DNA of 36,878 nt from Lawsonella clevelandensis (GCF_003241315.1 NZ_QFOZ01000013.1:1-36878); one strand, 5' to 3'; counted from the stretch's first letter, positions 15,524 through 24,403 are shown. Numbers and translations are program-made. The notes: generated by a model from the letters alone, not told the origin.

Positions 15524-17221
15524 GTGACTTTATACACAGGTGAGACCACTCTCGCCCCTTCATCCCAACTATTTGCCACTATCAATCTTGACGCTATTGC
15601 CCACAATGTTGGCGTCATGCAACGATTTGCGGGCGATACGCAACTGATGGCAGTGGTAAAAGCAGACGCCTATGGACATGGCGCCATCGAGGTATCGAAA
15701 ACAGCTCTAGATGCCGGAGCGGTGGAGCTTGGCTGCGCCACCTTTGAAGAAGCAATGCAGCTGCGGAATGCGGGCATTGTAGATGCCCCTATTCTCTTTT
15801 GGCTGTGGGGGCAGGCCACTCCTATAGCGGAAGCATTACGCGCTAATCTTATGATCGCCATCGCTACTGAATGGCAGCTTGATGCAGTGCTGAATGCTGT
15901 CAAAGAAACTGGTATTAGTGCTTGCGTTACCGTCAAACTTGACACTGGTATGGGGCGATCTGGTTTTACTAGCCAGCAGTGGCACCATATGCTGCCCCGT
16001 TTCTGCGAGGCAGAAGCAAGTGGCATGGTGCATGTGCGTGGATTAATGGCGCACTTTTCCAGCGCGGATGAGCTCGGTAATCCGATAACGGATCGGCAGG
16101 CTGATAATCTCCGCGCCGCTATTGACCAGGGGCGTCGCGCCGGGCTGCATCTTGACCATAACCATCACGCTAATACTGCGGCTCTTCTTACCCATGGGGG
16201 AATGGGGTTTGAGCTGGCCCGCCCCGGACTTGGTATTTATGGTATTTCTCCCATGCCAGAGCTAGGAGATATTGACCTAGTCCCAGCGTTTACGTGGTCT
16301 GCGTCTGTTGCTCTTACTAAGCCTTTTTCGGCAGGTGCGGGTGTTTCCTATAACCACAGTTGGCATGCGCCTGTCGATACTGTAACGGCTATTGTGCCGT
16401 GTGGGTATGCAGATGGTATTAATCGCCGTCTTACTAACAAACTTGAGGTCACGATTAACGGTAAGCGCTTCCCGGAAGTGGGGCGCGTTTCCATGGATCA
16501 GATTGTTGTTAATCTGGGCCCTGATGGTGGAGGAGTATCGCCAGGGGATGAAGCATTTCTCTTCGGTGATGGTAGTCGTGGTGAATTAACAGCACTGGAT
16601 TGGGCTAATCTTATTGGCACCATCCCCTATGAAGTGCTCTGCTGGGTTGGTGGACGCACTACTCGCCGCTATGAGCATCGCCCGGTGGCCAGCACAAACG
16701 TGACGAGTGAGGATACTGCTCCGGCTGGTCCCGCTGGTCTACGGAAGTTGTCTACGGTGGATGACACTCTTCAGCTTGGCCGTGAATTGGCTGCACAATT
16801 GCGGGCGGGGGATGTTGTTGTCCTCGATGGTGCATTAGGTGTGGGGAAGACAGTATTAGCCCGCGGTATTGCCCAAGGATTGGGGGTGCAAGGTCGTGTG
16901 ACGTCCCCAACGTTTGTTATTGCGCGAAGCCATCGGCCAGGTACTCCGGGTGACGTTGGAATGGTACATGTCGATGCCTACCGTCTCCTTGATGGGATCC
17001 AGGATGATCCACGGGCGGGTGACGTGCTGCTCGGTGAACTTGATGCGCTGGATCTTGATACTGAACTTACTGATTCTGTTGTTGTCGTGGAATGGGGCGG
17101 CGGCGTGGTGGAACGTCTAGTGGAGCGTTGCCTCGTGGTGACGTTGGTGCGTTCCCCCGGATCCGATCAACGTCATGCTACATGGCGGTGGGTTGATGAC
17201 CCATACCGTGAACTTCCCTAG
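15524..17221 (+). CDS. alr: Alanine racemase fused to TsaE (t6A complex ATPase)
   Basis: One 565-residue chain holds two enzymes that are separate genes in M. tuberculosis (Rv3423c and Rv3422c). Residues about 14-385 are alanine racemase, which supplies D-alanine for peptidoglycan: the PLP lysine is K46 in AVVKADAYGHG, the substrate-binding stretch is LDTGMGRSGF, and the catalytic Tyr loop is GVSYNHSW. Residues about 415-565 are TsaE: Walker A GALGVGKT, SPTFV and HVDAYRLL, ending VVEWGGGV. TsaE powers the threonylcarbamoyl-A37 tRNA modification with TsaB and TsaD, encoded just downstream. The linker (RYEHRPVASTNVTSEDTAPAGPAG) has no stop or restart. GTG 15524 follows AGGATAAG. Fusions of this type are known in some actinobacteria. 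Confidence 0.93.
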   Translation: MTLYTGETTLAPSSQLFATINLDAIAHNVGVMQRFAGDTQLMAVVKADAYGHGAIEVSKTALDAGAVELGCATFEEAMQLRNAGIVDAPILFWLWGQATPIAEALRANLMIAIATEWQLDAVLNAVKETGISACVTVKLDTGMGRSGFTSQQWHHMLPRFCEAEASGMVHVRGLMAHFSSADELGNPITDRQADNLRAAIDQGRRAGLHLDHNHHANTAALLTHGGMGFELARPGLGIYGISPMPELGDIDLVPAFTWSASVALTKPFSAGAGVSYNHSWHAPVDTVTAIVPCGYADGINRRLTNKLEVTINGKRFPEVGRVSMDQIVVNLGPDGGGVSPGDEAFLFGDGSRGELTALDWANLIGTIPYEVLCWVGGRTTRRYEHRPVASTNVTSEDTAPAGPAGLRKLSTVDDTLQLGRELAAQLRAGDVVVLDGALGVGKTVLARGIAQGLGVQGRVTSPTFVIARSHRPGTPGDVGMVHVDAYRLLDGIQDDPRAGDVLLGELDALDLDTELTDSVVVVEWGGGVVERLVERCLVVTLVRSPGSDQRHATWRWVDDPYRELP

Positions 17222-17235
17222 GAAGGATATCCTCT

Positions 17236-18027
17236 ATGTTGGTTTTCGCCCTTGATACGTCTACACCTGCAGTTACGGCGGGTTTAGTGTCCGTAGAGGA
17301 AGGGAAAATCCCTACTACGGTAGCGCGTCGTGTCACTATTAATGCTAAAGCGCATTGTGAGCTTCTCACCCCGCATGTTGTGGAGTGCTGTGCTGATGCA
17401 CAGACAGAACTTTCTGATGTGGATGCCATTGTGGCTGGTACTGGTCCAGGACCTTTTACTGGTTTGCGTGTAGGACTAGCAACTGCGGCTGCGCTTGGTG
17501 ATGCTCTGCATATCCCTGTTTACGGAGTGTGTAGCCTAGACGCTATTGCAGTTAGTGCATGGGATGAGATTCAACATGCTGATTTTGCTGCCCGCACACA
17601 CCAAGATGAGCGTATTCTCGCCGCGCAACAGCTTTTAGTAGTGACAGACGCGCGGCGCCGTGAAGCTTACTGGGCTACCTATTCCATGCAGGGAATACAT
17701 GCAAATGCGGAAACTGATCATGCGTGTGAGTGGGCAGTCCCGGCGCGGCTCGATGGTCCATCGGTAGCAAAACCGGACGATATTTCTACGATGCTCGTTG
17801 CCTGCGTGGCGGGAACACGAAAGTATTGGAACCAGTTCCAGTGCCCGCATGTTGATGTGGAATACCCCGACCCGGCTGCTTTAGTAACAGTTGCCCGGGA
17901 CCGTATTCTCACTGGGGCGGAAACAGAGCCGCTACAGCCCCTCTATCTGCGTCGTCCAGATGCGGTACCGCCGCGTCCGCGTCCCGTGTCGGCTGCTATT
18001 ACCGGTTTAGGAAACAACGCACACTGA
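17236..18027 (+). CDS. tsaB: tRNA threonylcarbamoyladenosine biosynthesis protein TsaB
   Basis: TsaB is the non-catalytic ASKHA-fold partner of TsaD in t6A37 synthesis. The 263-residue product begins MLVFALDTSTPAVTAGLV and has the family hallmark GTGPGPFTGLRVGLATAAALG. It is somewhat longer than the usual 210-230 residues, with an insert around DFAARTHQDER and a C-terminal extension rich in Pro/Arg. AGGAAGGA lies ahead of the ATG; the gene starts 14 bases after tsaE and its stop overlaps the rimI start (TGATG). The order tsaE-tsaB-rimI-tsaD is standard in this order of bacteria. Confidence 0.94.
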   Translation: MLVFALDTSTPAVTAGLVSVEEGKIPTTVARRVTINAKAHCELLTPHVVECCADAQTELSDVDAIVAGTGPGPFTGLRVGLATAAALGDALHIPVYGVCSLDAIAVSAWDEIQHADFAARTHQDERILAAQQLLVVTDARRREAYWATYSMQGIHANAETDHACEWAVPARLDGPSVAKPDDISTMLVACVAGTRKYWNQFQCPHVDVEYPDPAALVTVARDRILTGAETEPLQPLYLRRPDAVPPRPRPVSAAITGLGNNAH

Positions 18028-18563
18028 TGTCTTCTTGCAGCTGTCTTTGCCGTATTGGCCCACTGTATTTGGCGGATGCGCCTGCCTGTGCAGAGCTAGA
18101 AGCTGATGTTTTCGCTGCGGAAAGTCCCTGGAGTGAGCAATCTTTTCGGGAAGAAATTGCGCAGCCGGCAAATCACTATATAGCGCTTCGCACTACTACC
18201 GACGACAGTGTTGCCAGTGACAGTGTTGCTGGGGGTGTGTCTTTTGAGTCGGGGCAGCTTGTTGGTTTCGCGGGATGTGGTCAGCGCGGCATATCGGAAG
18301 ATGATGCCGAGTATGAAATTCTGACGATTGCCGTCACCCCAGCTTTACAGAGGCATGGGTGGGGACGGGCACTTTTGTCAGCTGTTCTTGCCGGTACTGA
18401 ACAGGGAACTGTGTTTTTAGAAGTTCGAACAGACAATAGTCGAGCGATTAATTTATATAAATCTTGTGGTTTTGAAGAAATAGGGATTCGTCGGAAGTAT
18501 TACCAGCCCAGTGGAGCCGATGCGCTAGTGATGCGCCGACTCCCACTACAGCGTGCGGCCTGA
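18027..18563 (+). CDS. rimI: Ribosomal protein S18-alanine N-acetyltransferase-like GNAT protein
   Basis: A 178-residue GNAT enzyme using acetyl-CoA to acetylate a protein N-terminus; RimI acts on S18 in E. coli, with broader targets possible in actinobacteria. The acetyl-CoA loop region is ALQRHGWGRALLSAVL and the signature C-terminal block is EVRTDNSRAINLYKSCGFEEIGIRRKYYQPSGADALVMRR. A Ser/Asp/Val-rich insert (DDSVASDSVAGG) lies near residue 60. It overlaps tsaB by one base. Confidence 0.92.
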   Translation: MSSCSCLCRIGPLYLADAPACAELEADVFAAESPWSEQSFREEIAQPANHYIALRTTTDDSVASDSVAGGVSFESGQLVGFAGCGQRGISEDDAEYEILTIAVTPALQRHGWGRALLSAVLAGTEQGTVFLEVRTDNSRAINLYKSCGFEEIGIRRKYYQPSGADALVMRRLPLQRAA

Positions 18564-18607
18564 TCATACTGCGATCTTAGTAAGAATCTTAGCGTGGAGA
18601 TCTTATT

Positions 18608-19774
18608 GTGGAAGGAATAGAAGGAGCTATGAATACAGTAATGAATAACGCTAGCGCTACTACTTCTCATACTCGTATGCAGGATCGTGAGGCGACGATC
18701 CCGCAGTGGGCTCCGGGCGATTCCTTCACCGTGCTGGGGATAGAGAGCTCCTGTGATGAGACCGGCGTGGGTATCACTCGCGTCACCATACAGGATGATG
18801 GGTCTCCGCAGGTGGAGCTCATTGCGGATCAGGTGGCGTCTTCGATGGAGGAACATCGTCGTTTTGGCGGTGTTGTGCCGGAGATTGCTTCGCGCGCTCA
18901 TCTAGAAGCTATAGTTCCCATAATGCATGCAGCACTTGCAGAAGCAGGTATTGAGAAGCCAGATATGGTGGCGGCAACTGTGGGGCCAGGTTTGGCCGGT
19001 GCACTGCTTGTGGGGGCGGCTGCAGCTAAGGCCTATGCAGCGGGGTGGGGAGTCCCGTTCTATGGGGTTAACCATTTAGCGGGGCACATTGCGGTGGATG
19101 CGCTGCACCACGGTGATGTACAGAATGCGATCGCATTACTGGTGTCGGGTGGTCATACACAACTGCTGCGAGTACGTAGCCTCTATGAACCTATGGAGGA
19201 AATGGGGACAACGGTGGATGATGCCGCCGGCGAGGCCTATGACAAGGTAGCTCGTCTGCTGGGTTTGGGGTATCCGGGTGGTCCGCTTATTAACGCATTG
19301 GCGAAAGAGGGGAATCCGCGGGCTATTGCTTTTCCGCGAGGTATGATGCGGCAGCAGGATAACCGCTATGATTTCTCGTTTTCAGGGTTGAAGACGGCTG
19401 TGGCACGGCATGTGGAAACGATGGAGGCGGCGGGGGAGACTGTGGATGTGGCTGACCTGTGTGCAAGTTTCCAGGAAGCGGTGGCAGATGTGTTAACTGC
19501 CAAGGCGCTGCGTGCATGTCAGGATACGGGTTCCCATACCCTCATTATGGGTGGTGGCGTGACCTCTAATTCCCGGCTGCGGGCATTAGCTGCGGAGCGC
19601 TGTGAGAAAGCTGGTATTAAGTTGCGTGTCCCCAGTCCGCATTACTGCACGGATAATGGGGCCATGATTGCTGCGGCAGCTAGTTATTTGGTTGCATACG
19701 GGGCAGCCCCGACTCCGCTCATGTGTGCTGCGGATCCGGGGCTGCCTGTTGAAGTGTCGTTGGTGCAGGAGTAG
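18608..19774 (+). CDS. tsaD: tRNA N6-adenosine threonylcarbamoyltransferase TsaD
   Basis: TsaD transfers the threonylcarbamoyl group to A37 of ANN-decoding tRNAs. The protein has VLGIESSCDETGVG, HRRFGGVVPEIASRAHLE, the metal-binding NHLAGH, VSGGHTQL and the late MGGGVTSNSRLR, all family marks. It is 388 residues from GTG 18608, which has GGAGA 7 bases ahead. The core starts about 40 residues in, so the N-terminus is longer than the usual family length; ATG 18629 is a possible start but lies only 2 bases after its GGAG. It completes the t6A set with tsaE and tsaB. Confidence 0.94.
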   Translation: MEGIEGAMNTVMNNASATTSHTRMQDREATIPQWAPGDSFTVLGIESSCDETGVGITRVTIQDDGSPQVELIADQVASSMEEHRRFGGVVPEIASRAHLEAIVPIMHAALAEAGIEKPDMVAATVGPGLAGALLVGAAAAKAYAAGWGVPFYGVNHLAGHIAVDALHHGDVQNAIALLVSGGHTQLLRVRSLYEPMEEMGTTVDDAAGEAYDKVARLLGLGYPGGPLINALAKEGNPRAIAFPRGMMRQQDNRYDFSFSGLKTAVARHVETMEAAGETVDVADLCASFQEAVADVLTAKALRACQDTGSHTLIMGGGVTSNSRLRALAAERCEKAGIKLRVPSPHYCTDNGAMIAAAASYLVAYGAAPTPLMCAADPGLPVEVSLVQE

Positions 19775-19832
19775 TGAAGGTAGAACTCTGCGCGAGGTAA
19801 AACTTTGTGCCAGGAATAGAAATTTTGGGGTA

Positions 19833-20246
19833 TTAGAACTGTATAAGTGGGGCGAAAGAGGCAAGAGCCATAGCGTAGCTGCCGTCATTTGAGCCAACTG
19901 TTAGCGCTATTCCACCGAGGACAAAGAAGAGAATAGTTCCGATAACGATAAGGGCGAGAAAAATATAGCTGATAATGAGTGCGGCTATGGCTAGTCCACG
20001 CCCTTCGCTGCCGTCTTGTTTGATTTGGCGTAATGCAATATGGCCGCAGATGATAGCCGGTATCACGGTGATGACAGTGAAAAACTGCATCATCGAGAGA
20101 ATGAAAGCAGCAATAGCGAGACTGTTTGTTGGTTTGTGGCCATTGGGGTAGGGGGTGTACCCATTGTTACTGTATGGCCCCTGAGGATATGACGGGTATG
20201 TGCCATTGCCGTAGTTCCCATTGGCGTATGGATCGTTGTAATACAC
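19833..20246 (-). CDS. DUF4190-type small membrane protein
   Basis: A 137-residue protein with a Tyr/Asn/Pro/Gly-rich start (YYNDPYANGNYGNGTYPSYPQGPYSNN, about 1-40) and two membrane helices (about 43-67 and 84-113) around the loop GHIALRQIKQDGSEGRGLAIA. That loop with its neighbouring helices is the DUF4190 pattern. The flexible head is probably cytoplasmic. Function is not known for the family. The start is GTG 20246 with GAGGAG close ahead on the minus strand. It converges with tsaD and is divergent from groES. Confidence 0.78.
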   Translation of the reverse strand: MYYNDPYANGNYGNGTYPSYPQGPYSNNGYTPYPNGHKPTNSLAIAAFILSMMQFFTVITVIPAIICGHIALRQIKQDGSEGRGLAIAALIISYIFLALIVIGTILFFVLGGIALTVGSNDGSYAMALASFAPLIQF

Positions 20247-20403
20247 GGTGCTCCTCAGCTTGTAAAAGTAGAAGTGTTTCTCAACTTATATCTACTAGAC
20301 ACAACGTTTGGCGTAATTTTTTAGTTCCCGTAGCGGTTATTTAAGAGTATTTTGTTGGCACAGATGCGCATTTGCTATTACGAAATGTTTTCTTTCGAAG
20401 ATG

Positions 20404-20432
20404 TTGAAGGCTAGCACTCATGAATGTAGAGT
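20404..20432 (+). promoter_or_regulatory. Candidate groES promoter overlapping CIRCE
   Basis: TTGAAG (20404-20409) and TAGAGT (20427-20432) are 17 bases apart. The heat-shock operator sits on the spacer and -10, as expected for HrcA repression. A further TATAAC at 20487-20492 could be a second -10 without a good -35. Confidence 0.5.
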
Positions 20433-20437
20433 GCTAA
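20411..20437 (+). promoter_or_regulatory. CIRCE operator (HrcA site)
   Basis: CTAGCACTC-N9-GAGTGCTAA, matching the CIRCE consensus in all but the first base. It lies 91 bases ahead of groES, indicating HrcA-controlled expression of groES-groEL. Confidence 0.93.
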
Positions 20438-20527
20438 TTAGCAATGGGTGTGCTAGCTACCCGCGACGGTTAGTGTGCTCTTAGCGTATAACATTGAACT
20501 TACACATTGATCTTATGGAGGGTCATC

Positions 20528-20824
20528 GTGGCTAAAATTAAGCCGCTCGAGGACAAGATTCTCGTTCAAGCCGTCGAGGCTGAGACCACCACCGCTTCCG
20601 GCTTGGTGATTCCGGATTCCGCTAAGGAAAAGCCACTCGAGGGCACTGTCGTGGCAGTTGGCCCCGGACGCTGGGATGATGAAGGAAAGCACCGCATTCC
20701 TCTCGATGTTGAGGAAGGCGACACCGTCCTCTACAGCAAGTACGGTGGAACTGAAATCAAGTACGACGGGGAGGAATACCTCATTCTGTCCTCTCGCGAT
20801 CTACTCGCTATCGTTCATAAGTAA
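20528..20824 (+). CDS. groES: Co-chaperonin GroES
   Basis: GroES is the heptameric lid of the GroEL folding chamber. The 98-residue product (AKIKPLEDKILVQAVEAETTTASGLVIPDSAKEKP...YLILSSRDLLAIVHK) is full length, including the mobile loop TTTASGLVIPD that docks on GroEL. The GTG start at 20528 is set by GGAGGG (20517-20522); an in-frame start 21 bases upstream is less likely. It heads a bicistronic operon with groEL under CIRCE control. Confidence 0.96.
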   Translation: MAKIKPLEDKILVQAVEAETTTASGLVIPDSAKEKPLEGTVVAVGPGRWDDEGKHRIPLDVEEGDTVLYSKYGGTEIKYDGEEYLILSSRDLLAIVHK

Positions 20825-20854
20825 CACCAGTACAACAACCATATAAATCATAGT

Positions 20855-20903
20855 TTCCGCAGGATACTCGCTAGGTTTAGAAACTGGCAGAGTTCCTGCG
20901 GAA
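20855..20903 (+). other. Stem-loop between groES and groEL
   Basis: TTCCGCAGGA (20855-20864) pairs with TCCTGCGGAA (20894-20903) across a 29-base loop. There is no T-run, so this is more likely an mRNA processing or stabilising hairpin than a terminator. Confidence 0.5.
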
Positions 20904-20927
20904 GCCATATTGTGAGGATGTTCTTTA

Positions 20928-22550
20928 GTGTCTAAGCTCATTGCTTTTCATCAGGATGCCCGGACTAGTCTTCTTAATGGTGCCGATCGGCTTGCTGATA
21001 CGGTGCGAGTGACGTTGGGGCCACGTGGCCGACATGTCGTCTTACAAAAGCCTATCGGTTTACCACAGGTTGTTAACGATGGTGTCACTATCGCCCGCGA
21101 GATTGATCTGCCTGACCCCTTTGAAGATCTTGGTGCACAACTTCTGAGAGCTGTAGCGACGAAGACGAACGATAGTGCCGGTGACGGTACAACTACCGCC
21201 GCTGTTATTGCACAGCGCATTATGCATGAGGGTCTCCGCAATGTAGCGGCTGGTGCCAATCCTATGGAGCTTTCTGTGGGTATTAAATTAGCTGCGGAGA
21301 AGACCGAAGAACTTCTTGCCCAGGCAGCCACTCCGGTGGAAACGAGTGAGGCAATTCGTCATGTTGCTACAGTTTCCTCGCGCGAAGAGAAGATCGGCGA
21401 TATGGTCGCTCGCGGTATGGATATGGTGGGCCGGGACGGCGTTATTAGTGTTGATGAAAGCCAGGCCACAGAAACTGAGATCGTCTTAACTGAGGGAATG
21501 GAGTTCGATAAGGGCTATCTTTCTCCCAGCTTCATCACTGACTATGAAGCAGCCCGCGCTGAACTTGAGAATCCCTATATTCTTCTTCACCGTAATAAGC
21601 TCAGTTCTTTGCCGACACTACTGCCTTTGTTGGAAAAGGTAGTAGAGACTAAACGGCCGCTCCTTATCATTGCAGAGGACGTAGAGGGGGAGGCTCTTGC
21701 TGCTCTTGCTATGAATGCCGTCCGTAAGACACTTAGGGTTGTAGCGGTTAAGGCACCCTTCTTTGGTGATCGTCGCGTGAGCTTTATGCATGATATGGCC
21801 GCTGTTACCGGTGCCACTGTGGTGGATCCTGATACGGGCGTAAATCTTGCGGAGGCCGGTATAGAGATTCTCGGTTCCGCAAAGCGTGTCACTGTTACGA
21901 AGAAGAGCACTCTTATTATTGATGGTGCTGGTGCCCCGGACAGTGTGGAGGAACGTCGACAGCAGTTACGTTCTGAGATTGAACATTGTTCCTCAGAGTG
22001 GGATAAGAAGAAAATAGGGGAGCGTCTTGCCAAAATGTCTGGTGGGGTTGCTCTCATTAAGGTGGGCGGTGTCACTGAAGCTGAAGTGACGGAACGCATG
22101 ACGCGTGTTGATGATGCTATCCATGCTGCTCAGGCTGCTGTGAAGGAAGGCATTATTGCGGGCGGAGGTTCTACCCTCGCCCAGCTTGCTCCACAGGTGG
22201 AGGGTTATGCCGACACTTTGGATGGTGACGTCGCTTTGGGTGCCCGTATTCTTGCTACCGCACTAACAGCTCCCTTGTATTGGATCGCGACAAATGCAGG
22301 TGAAGATGGCTCAGTTATCTGCCAAAAAGTGCAGGATATGCCAGTAGGTGAAGGATACAATGCGGCTACTTGTACTTTCGGCGATCTTGTACAAGAGGGT
22401 GTCATTGATCCCGTGATGGTAACGCGTTCTGCTGTTACTAATGCGGCTTCTGTTGGTCGTATGGTTTTGACGACTGAAATGTCAGTAGTCGATAAGCCGC
22501 AGAGTCCTGGGGAAGATAACAATGTGCATGCTGGACATCATCATCACTGA
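20928..22550 (+). CDS. groEL1: Chaperonin GroEL, GroEL1 type with His-rich tail
   Basis: A 540-residue chaperonin: LGPRGRHVVLQK, NDGVTIAREIDLPDPFEDLGAQLLR, the ATP-binding GDGTTTAAV, and late IIAGGGSTLAQL. The C-terminus is GHHHH instead of the Gly/Met-rich repeat of ordinary GroEL. A His tail next to groES marks the Cpn60.1/GroEL1 class of Mycobacteriales, in which the housekeeping GroEL2 lies elsewhere. In mycobacteria GroEL1 has been linked to specialised folding and biofilm lipids; the role here is not shown. The start is GTG 20928 with GAGGA ahead. N-terminal residues LIAFHQDART differ from the usual AKxIxFDEEAR. Confidence 0.95.
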   Translation: MSKLIAFHQDARTSLLNGADRLADTVRVTLGPRGRHVVLQKPIGLPQVVNDGVTIAREIDLPDPFEDLGAQLLRAVATKTNDSAGDGTTTAAVIAQRIMHEGLRNVAAGANPMELSVGIKLAAEKTEELLAQAATPVETSEAIRHVATVSSREEKIGDMVARGMDMVGRDGVISVDESQATETEIVLTEGMEFDKGYLSPSFITDYEAARAELENPYILLHRNKLSSLPTLLPLLEKVVETKRPLLIIAEDVEGEALAALAMNAVRKTLRVVAVKAPFFGDRRVSFMHDMAAVTGATVVDPDTGVNLAEAGIEILGSAKRVTVTKKSTLIIDGAGAPDSVEERRQQLRSEIEHCSSEWDKKKIGERLAKMSGGVALIKVGGVTEAEVTERMTRVDDAIHAAQAAVKEGIIAGGGSTLAQLAPQVEGYADTLDGDVALGARILATALTAPLYWIATNAGEDGSVICQKVQDMPVGEGYNAATCTFGDLVQEGVIDPVMVTRSAVTNAASVGRMVLTTEMSVVDKPQSPGEDNNVHAGHHHH

Positions 22551-22559
22551 GCGCCGATA

Positions 22560-22616
22560 GTGAAAACTAAGTAGTGAGTGACTGAGCGACATGGTCACAA
22601 TTCACTTAGTTTCCAC
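22560..22616 (+). other. Stem-loop after groEL1
   Basis: A 13-base arm at 22560-22572 pairs with 22604-22616 with one mismatch (core AAACTAAGT/ACTTAGTTT) over a 31-base loop. No T-run follows. It could reduce read-through into sigD. Confidence 0.4.
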
Positions 22617-22642
22617 ATTGGTTCTCTGATTGCGAGGATAAC

Positions 22643-23284
22643 GTGGCTGTACCTGCCGAGGATCGCCTGGCACCCCTAGTGGTTGCCGCACAAAAGGGTG
22701 ATACTGCTGCCACGGATCAATTACTTCGCGAAATTTTCCCCTCCGTCGTTTCGTACTGCCGATCGCGGATTACCTGGTCTGCTCCGGGGCATGCTAGTGC
22801 CGATGATGTCGCACAGGAAATCTGCTTGTCGGTTGTCACGGGTATTCCGAAGTATCAGGATCAGGGATCCTCTTTTATGGCATTTGTGTATGGTATTGCT
22901 GCCCACAAAGTCGCAGATGCAAAACGTAACGCTTTTCGGCATACGAACGATGTTTTAGATGACAGTACTGACATTGTCGATGTGAGCGAAGAACCGGAGA
23001 TGGTGGCATTACGTCGAGAAAGTTCAGCAGAGGTTGAGGATCTTCTTACTGTTCTTTCTCCATCAGCTCAGGAGATTATTCGCTTGCGCGTCATTGTTGG
23101 TATGTCTGCGGCAGAAACTGCAGCAGTGTTGCATTCCACTCCTGGCGCAGTTCGTGTCGCACAGTTCCGTGCTCTTGCGAAACTTCGGGAGGAATACCAG
23201 CGTCGTCACGATATAGCGAAAGATTGTGTAGTAAAAGGCTGTACGTCTAAAGATGTTTCTGACAATGCGGGAGGAGGAGAATAG
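22643..23284 (+). CDS. sigD: RNA polymerase sigma factor SigD (ECF type)
   Basis: A 213-residue ECF sigma factor. Region 2 includes ADDVAQEICLSVVTGIPKYQDQGSSFMAFVYGIAAHKVADAKRN (-10 recognition and core binding). Region 4 is LSPSAQEIIRLRVIVGMSAAETAAVLHSTPGAVRVAQFRALAKLR (-35 recognition helix-turn-helix). Identity as SigD rests on the similarity of these blocks and on the place between groEL and an RsdA-like anti-sigma gene and guaB. GTG 22643 has GAGGA ahead. The stop overlaps the rsdA start. M. tuberculosis has whiB3 and Rv3415c between groEL1 and sigD; neither is here. Confidence 0.92.
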   Translation: MAVPAEDRLAPLVVAAQKGDTAATDQLLREIFPSVVSYCRSRITWSAPGHASADDVAQEICLSVVTGIPKYQDQGSSFMAFVYGIAAHKVADAKRNAFRHTNDVLDDSTDIVDVSEEPEMVALRRESSAEVEDLLTVLSPSAQEIIRLRVIVGMSAAETAAVLHSTPGAVRVAQFRALAKLREEYQRRHDIAKDCVVKGCTSKDVSDNAGGGE

Positions 23285-24342
23285 TGGAACACGATCGTTC
23301 TAATCGAGACCGAGTGTCTGCGGATTACGTGGAGAAGCTCCGGGAAACAGATCGTTATCTCGATGCCCTGTCTGCTTCAATGTCTACTGACCACGCTTCA
23401 GCGGAGCATAATGATTCAGCAGAATATGATGATGTAGCTCCGGAACTTACGTCTCTTTTTCAGCAGTGGCGTACCGATGTTACTAGTGCTCCGCTTCCTC
23501 CTGCCCCAACTGTCGAGTCACTTCTGGGCCAGTCAGCAGACAAGCTCCCATTGCACGCAGTATCGAGTACAGCCTCGAACGCAGGATCTCCACCACAATC
23601 GAACACAAATCGGGAGGAACACCCCCGACATCATACGTGGCGGCGAGAGGCTGTCTGCGTGCTTTCGGGTGCGGCTGCTTTTCTTGTGATAGCTGCTGCT
23701 GGTCTTACTATCGCTATTCAATCTGCCGGTATGAATGATCCCCTGTGGCCAATGAATAGGGCTTTGTTCGCCAGCAATGCTGATGATATTGAGCTAGCTA
23801 CTTATCTTAACCAGGACATTGATCGGGCTCGTTCACTTGCCAGCTCGGGGCAAGATGAGGAAGCTATGCGGGTACTGGATCGAGTACAAACTAAGGTCAA
23901 GGGTATTGGTACTGAGTCTCGGCGTAGTGATGTGCAAAAAAGGTTAGATGATACGCGCAAGGTTTTTCGTGGCGGAAATAGTGGCGTAAAGGCTAGCCGT
24001 ACAACGAAATCACATGAATCTGTGGAGAATTCGGAAGAGACGAGAAAGCGGGATAAAACCAAAACTAAACAGAAGAATTCAGGGAGTTCTTCTGACAATG
24101 GCACAATCTTTGTCGATGATTCTGGCACTGTTACTGTCACTACTGAATCTCCAGGAGCAGGGACTTCTTCGGCAAAACCGAGTACTACACAATCCACTGC
24201 TGCAAAGTCTAAGAAGACCTCTAAGAAATCGTCTCATGACCAGAAAAAGAGTAGGTCAAGTAAGCACTCTATGTATTCTTCGAAGGCTTCTCATGCGGCT
24301 ACGTCTTCACCTGCTAAAGAACCCTCAAATTCCACTTCGTAG
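23284..24342 (+). CDS. rsdA: Anti-sigma-D factor RsdA
   Basis: A 352-residue single-pass membrane protein that should hold SigD inactive until cleaved. The cytoplasmic N-terminal part contains DDVAPELTSLFQQWRTDV (about 49-66), in the region expected to bind SigD. The membrane helix is about 122-146. The outer part starts PLWPMNRALF, has a helical section (ELATYLNQDIDRARSLASSGQDEEAMRVLDRVQTKV) and ends in a long Ser/Lys/Thr-rich tail (about 235-352). GTG 23284 overlaps the sigD stop by one base, so the pair is coupled. Identity is inferred from place and architecture. Confidence 0.85.
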   Translation: MEHDRSNRDRVSADYVEKLRETDRYLDALSASMSTDHASAEHNDSAEYDDVAPELTSLFQQWRTDVTSAPLPPAPTVESLLGQSADKLPLHAVSSTASNAGSPPQSNTNREEHPRHHTWRREAVCVLSGAAAFLVIAAAGLTIAIQSAGMNDPLWPMNRALFASNADDIELATYLNQDIDRARSLASSGQDEEAMRVLDRVQTKVKGIGTESRRSDVQKRLDDTRKVFRGGNSGVKASRTTKSHESVENSEETRKRDKTKTKQKNSGSSSDNGTIFVDDSGTVTVTTESPGAGTSSAKPSTTQSTAAKSKKTSKKSSHDQKKSRSSKHSMYSSKASHAATSSPAKEPSNSTS

Positions 24343-24403
24343 TTAGTGAGCTGGACGGGTAGTCTTAACCTAGGACGCTTGATAAGAGTTTTCAGGAGAT
24401 ACG

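Noticed and set aside
21587..22099. 170-codon antisense frame inside groEL1
   Set aside because: A shadow of the strongly coding plus strand; Ser/Arg/Thr-rich with no domain. The antisense frames in guaB and in the long WXG-like gene were rejected on the same ground.
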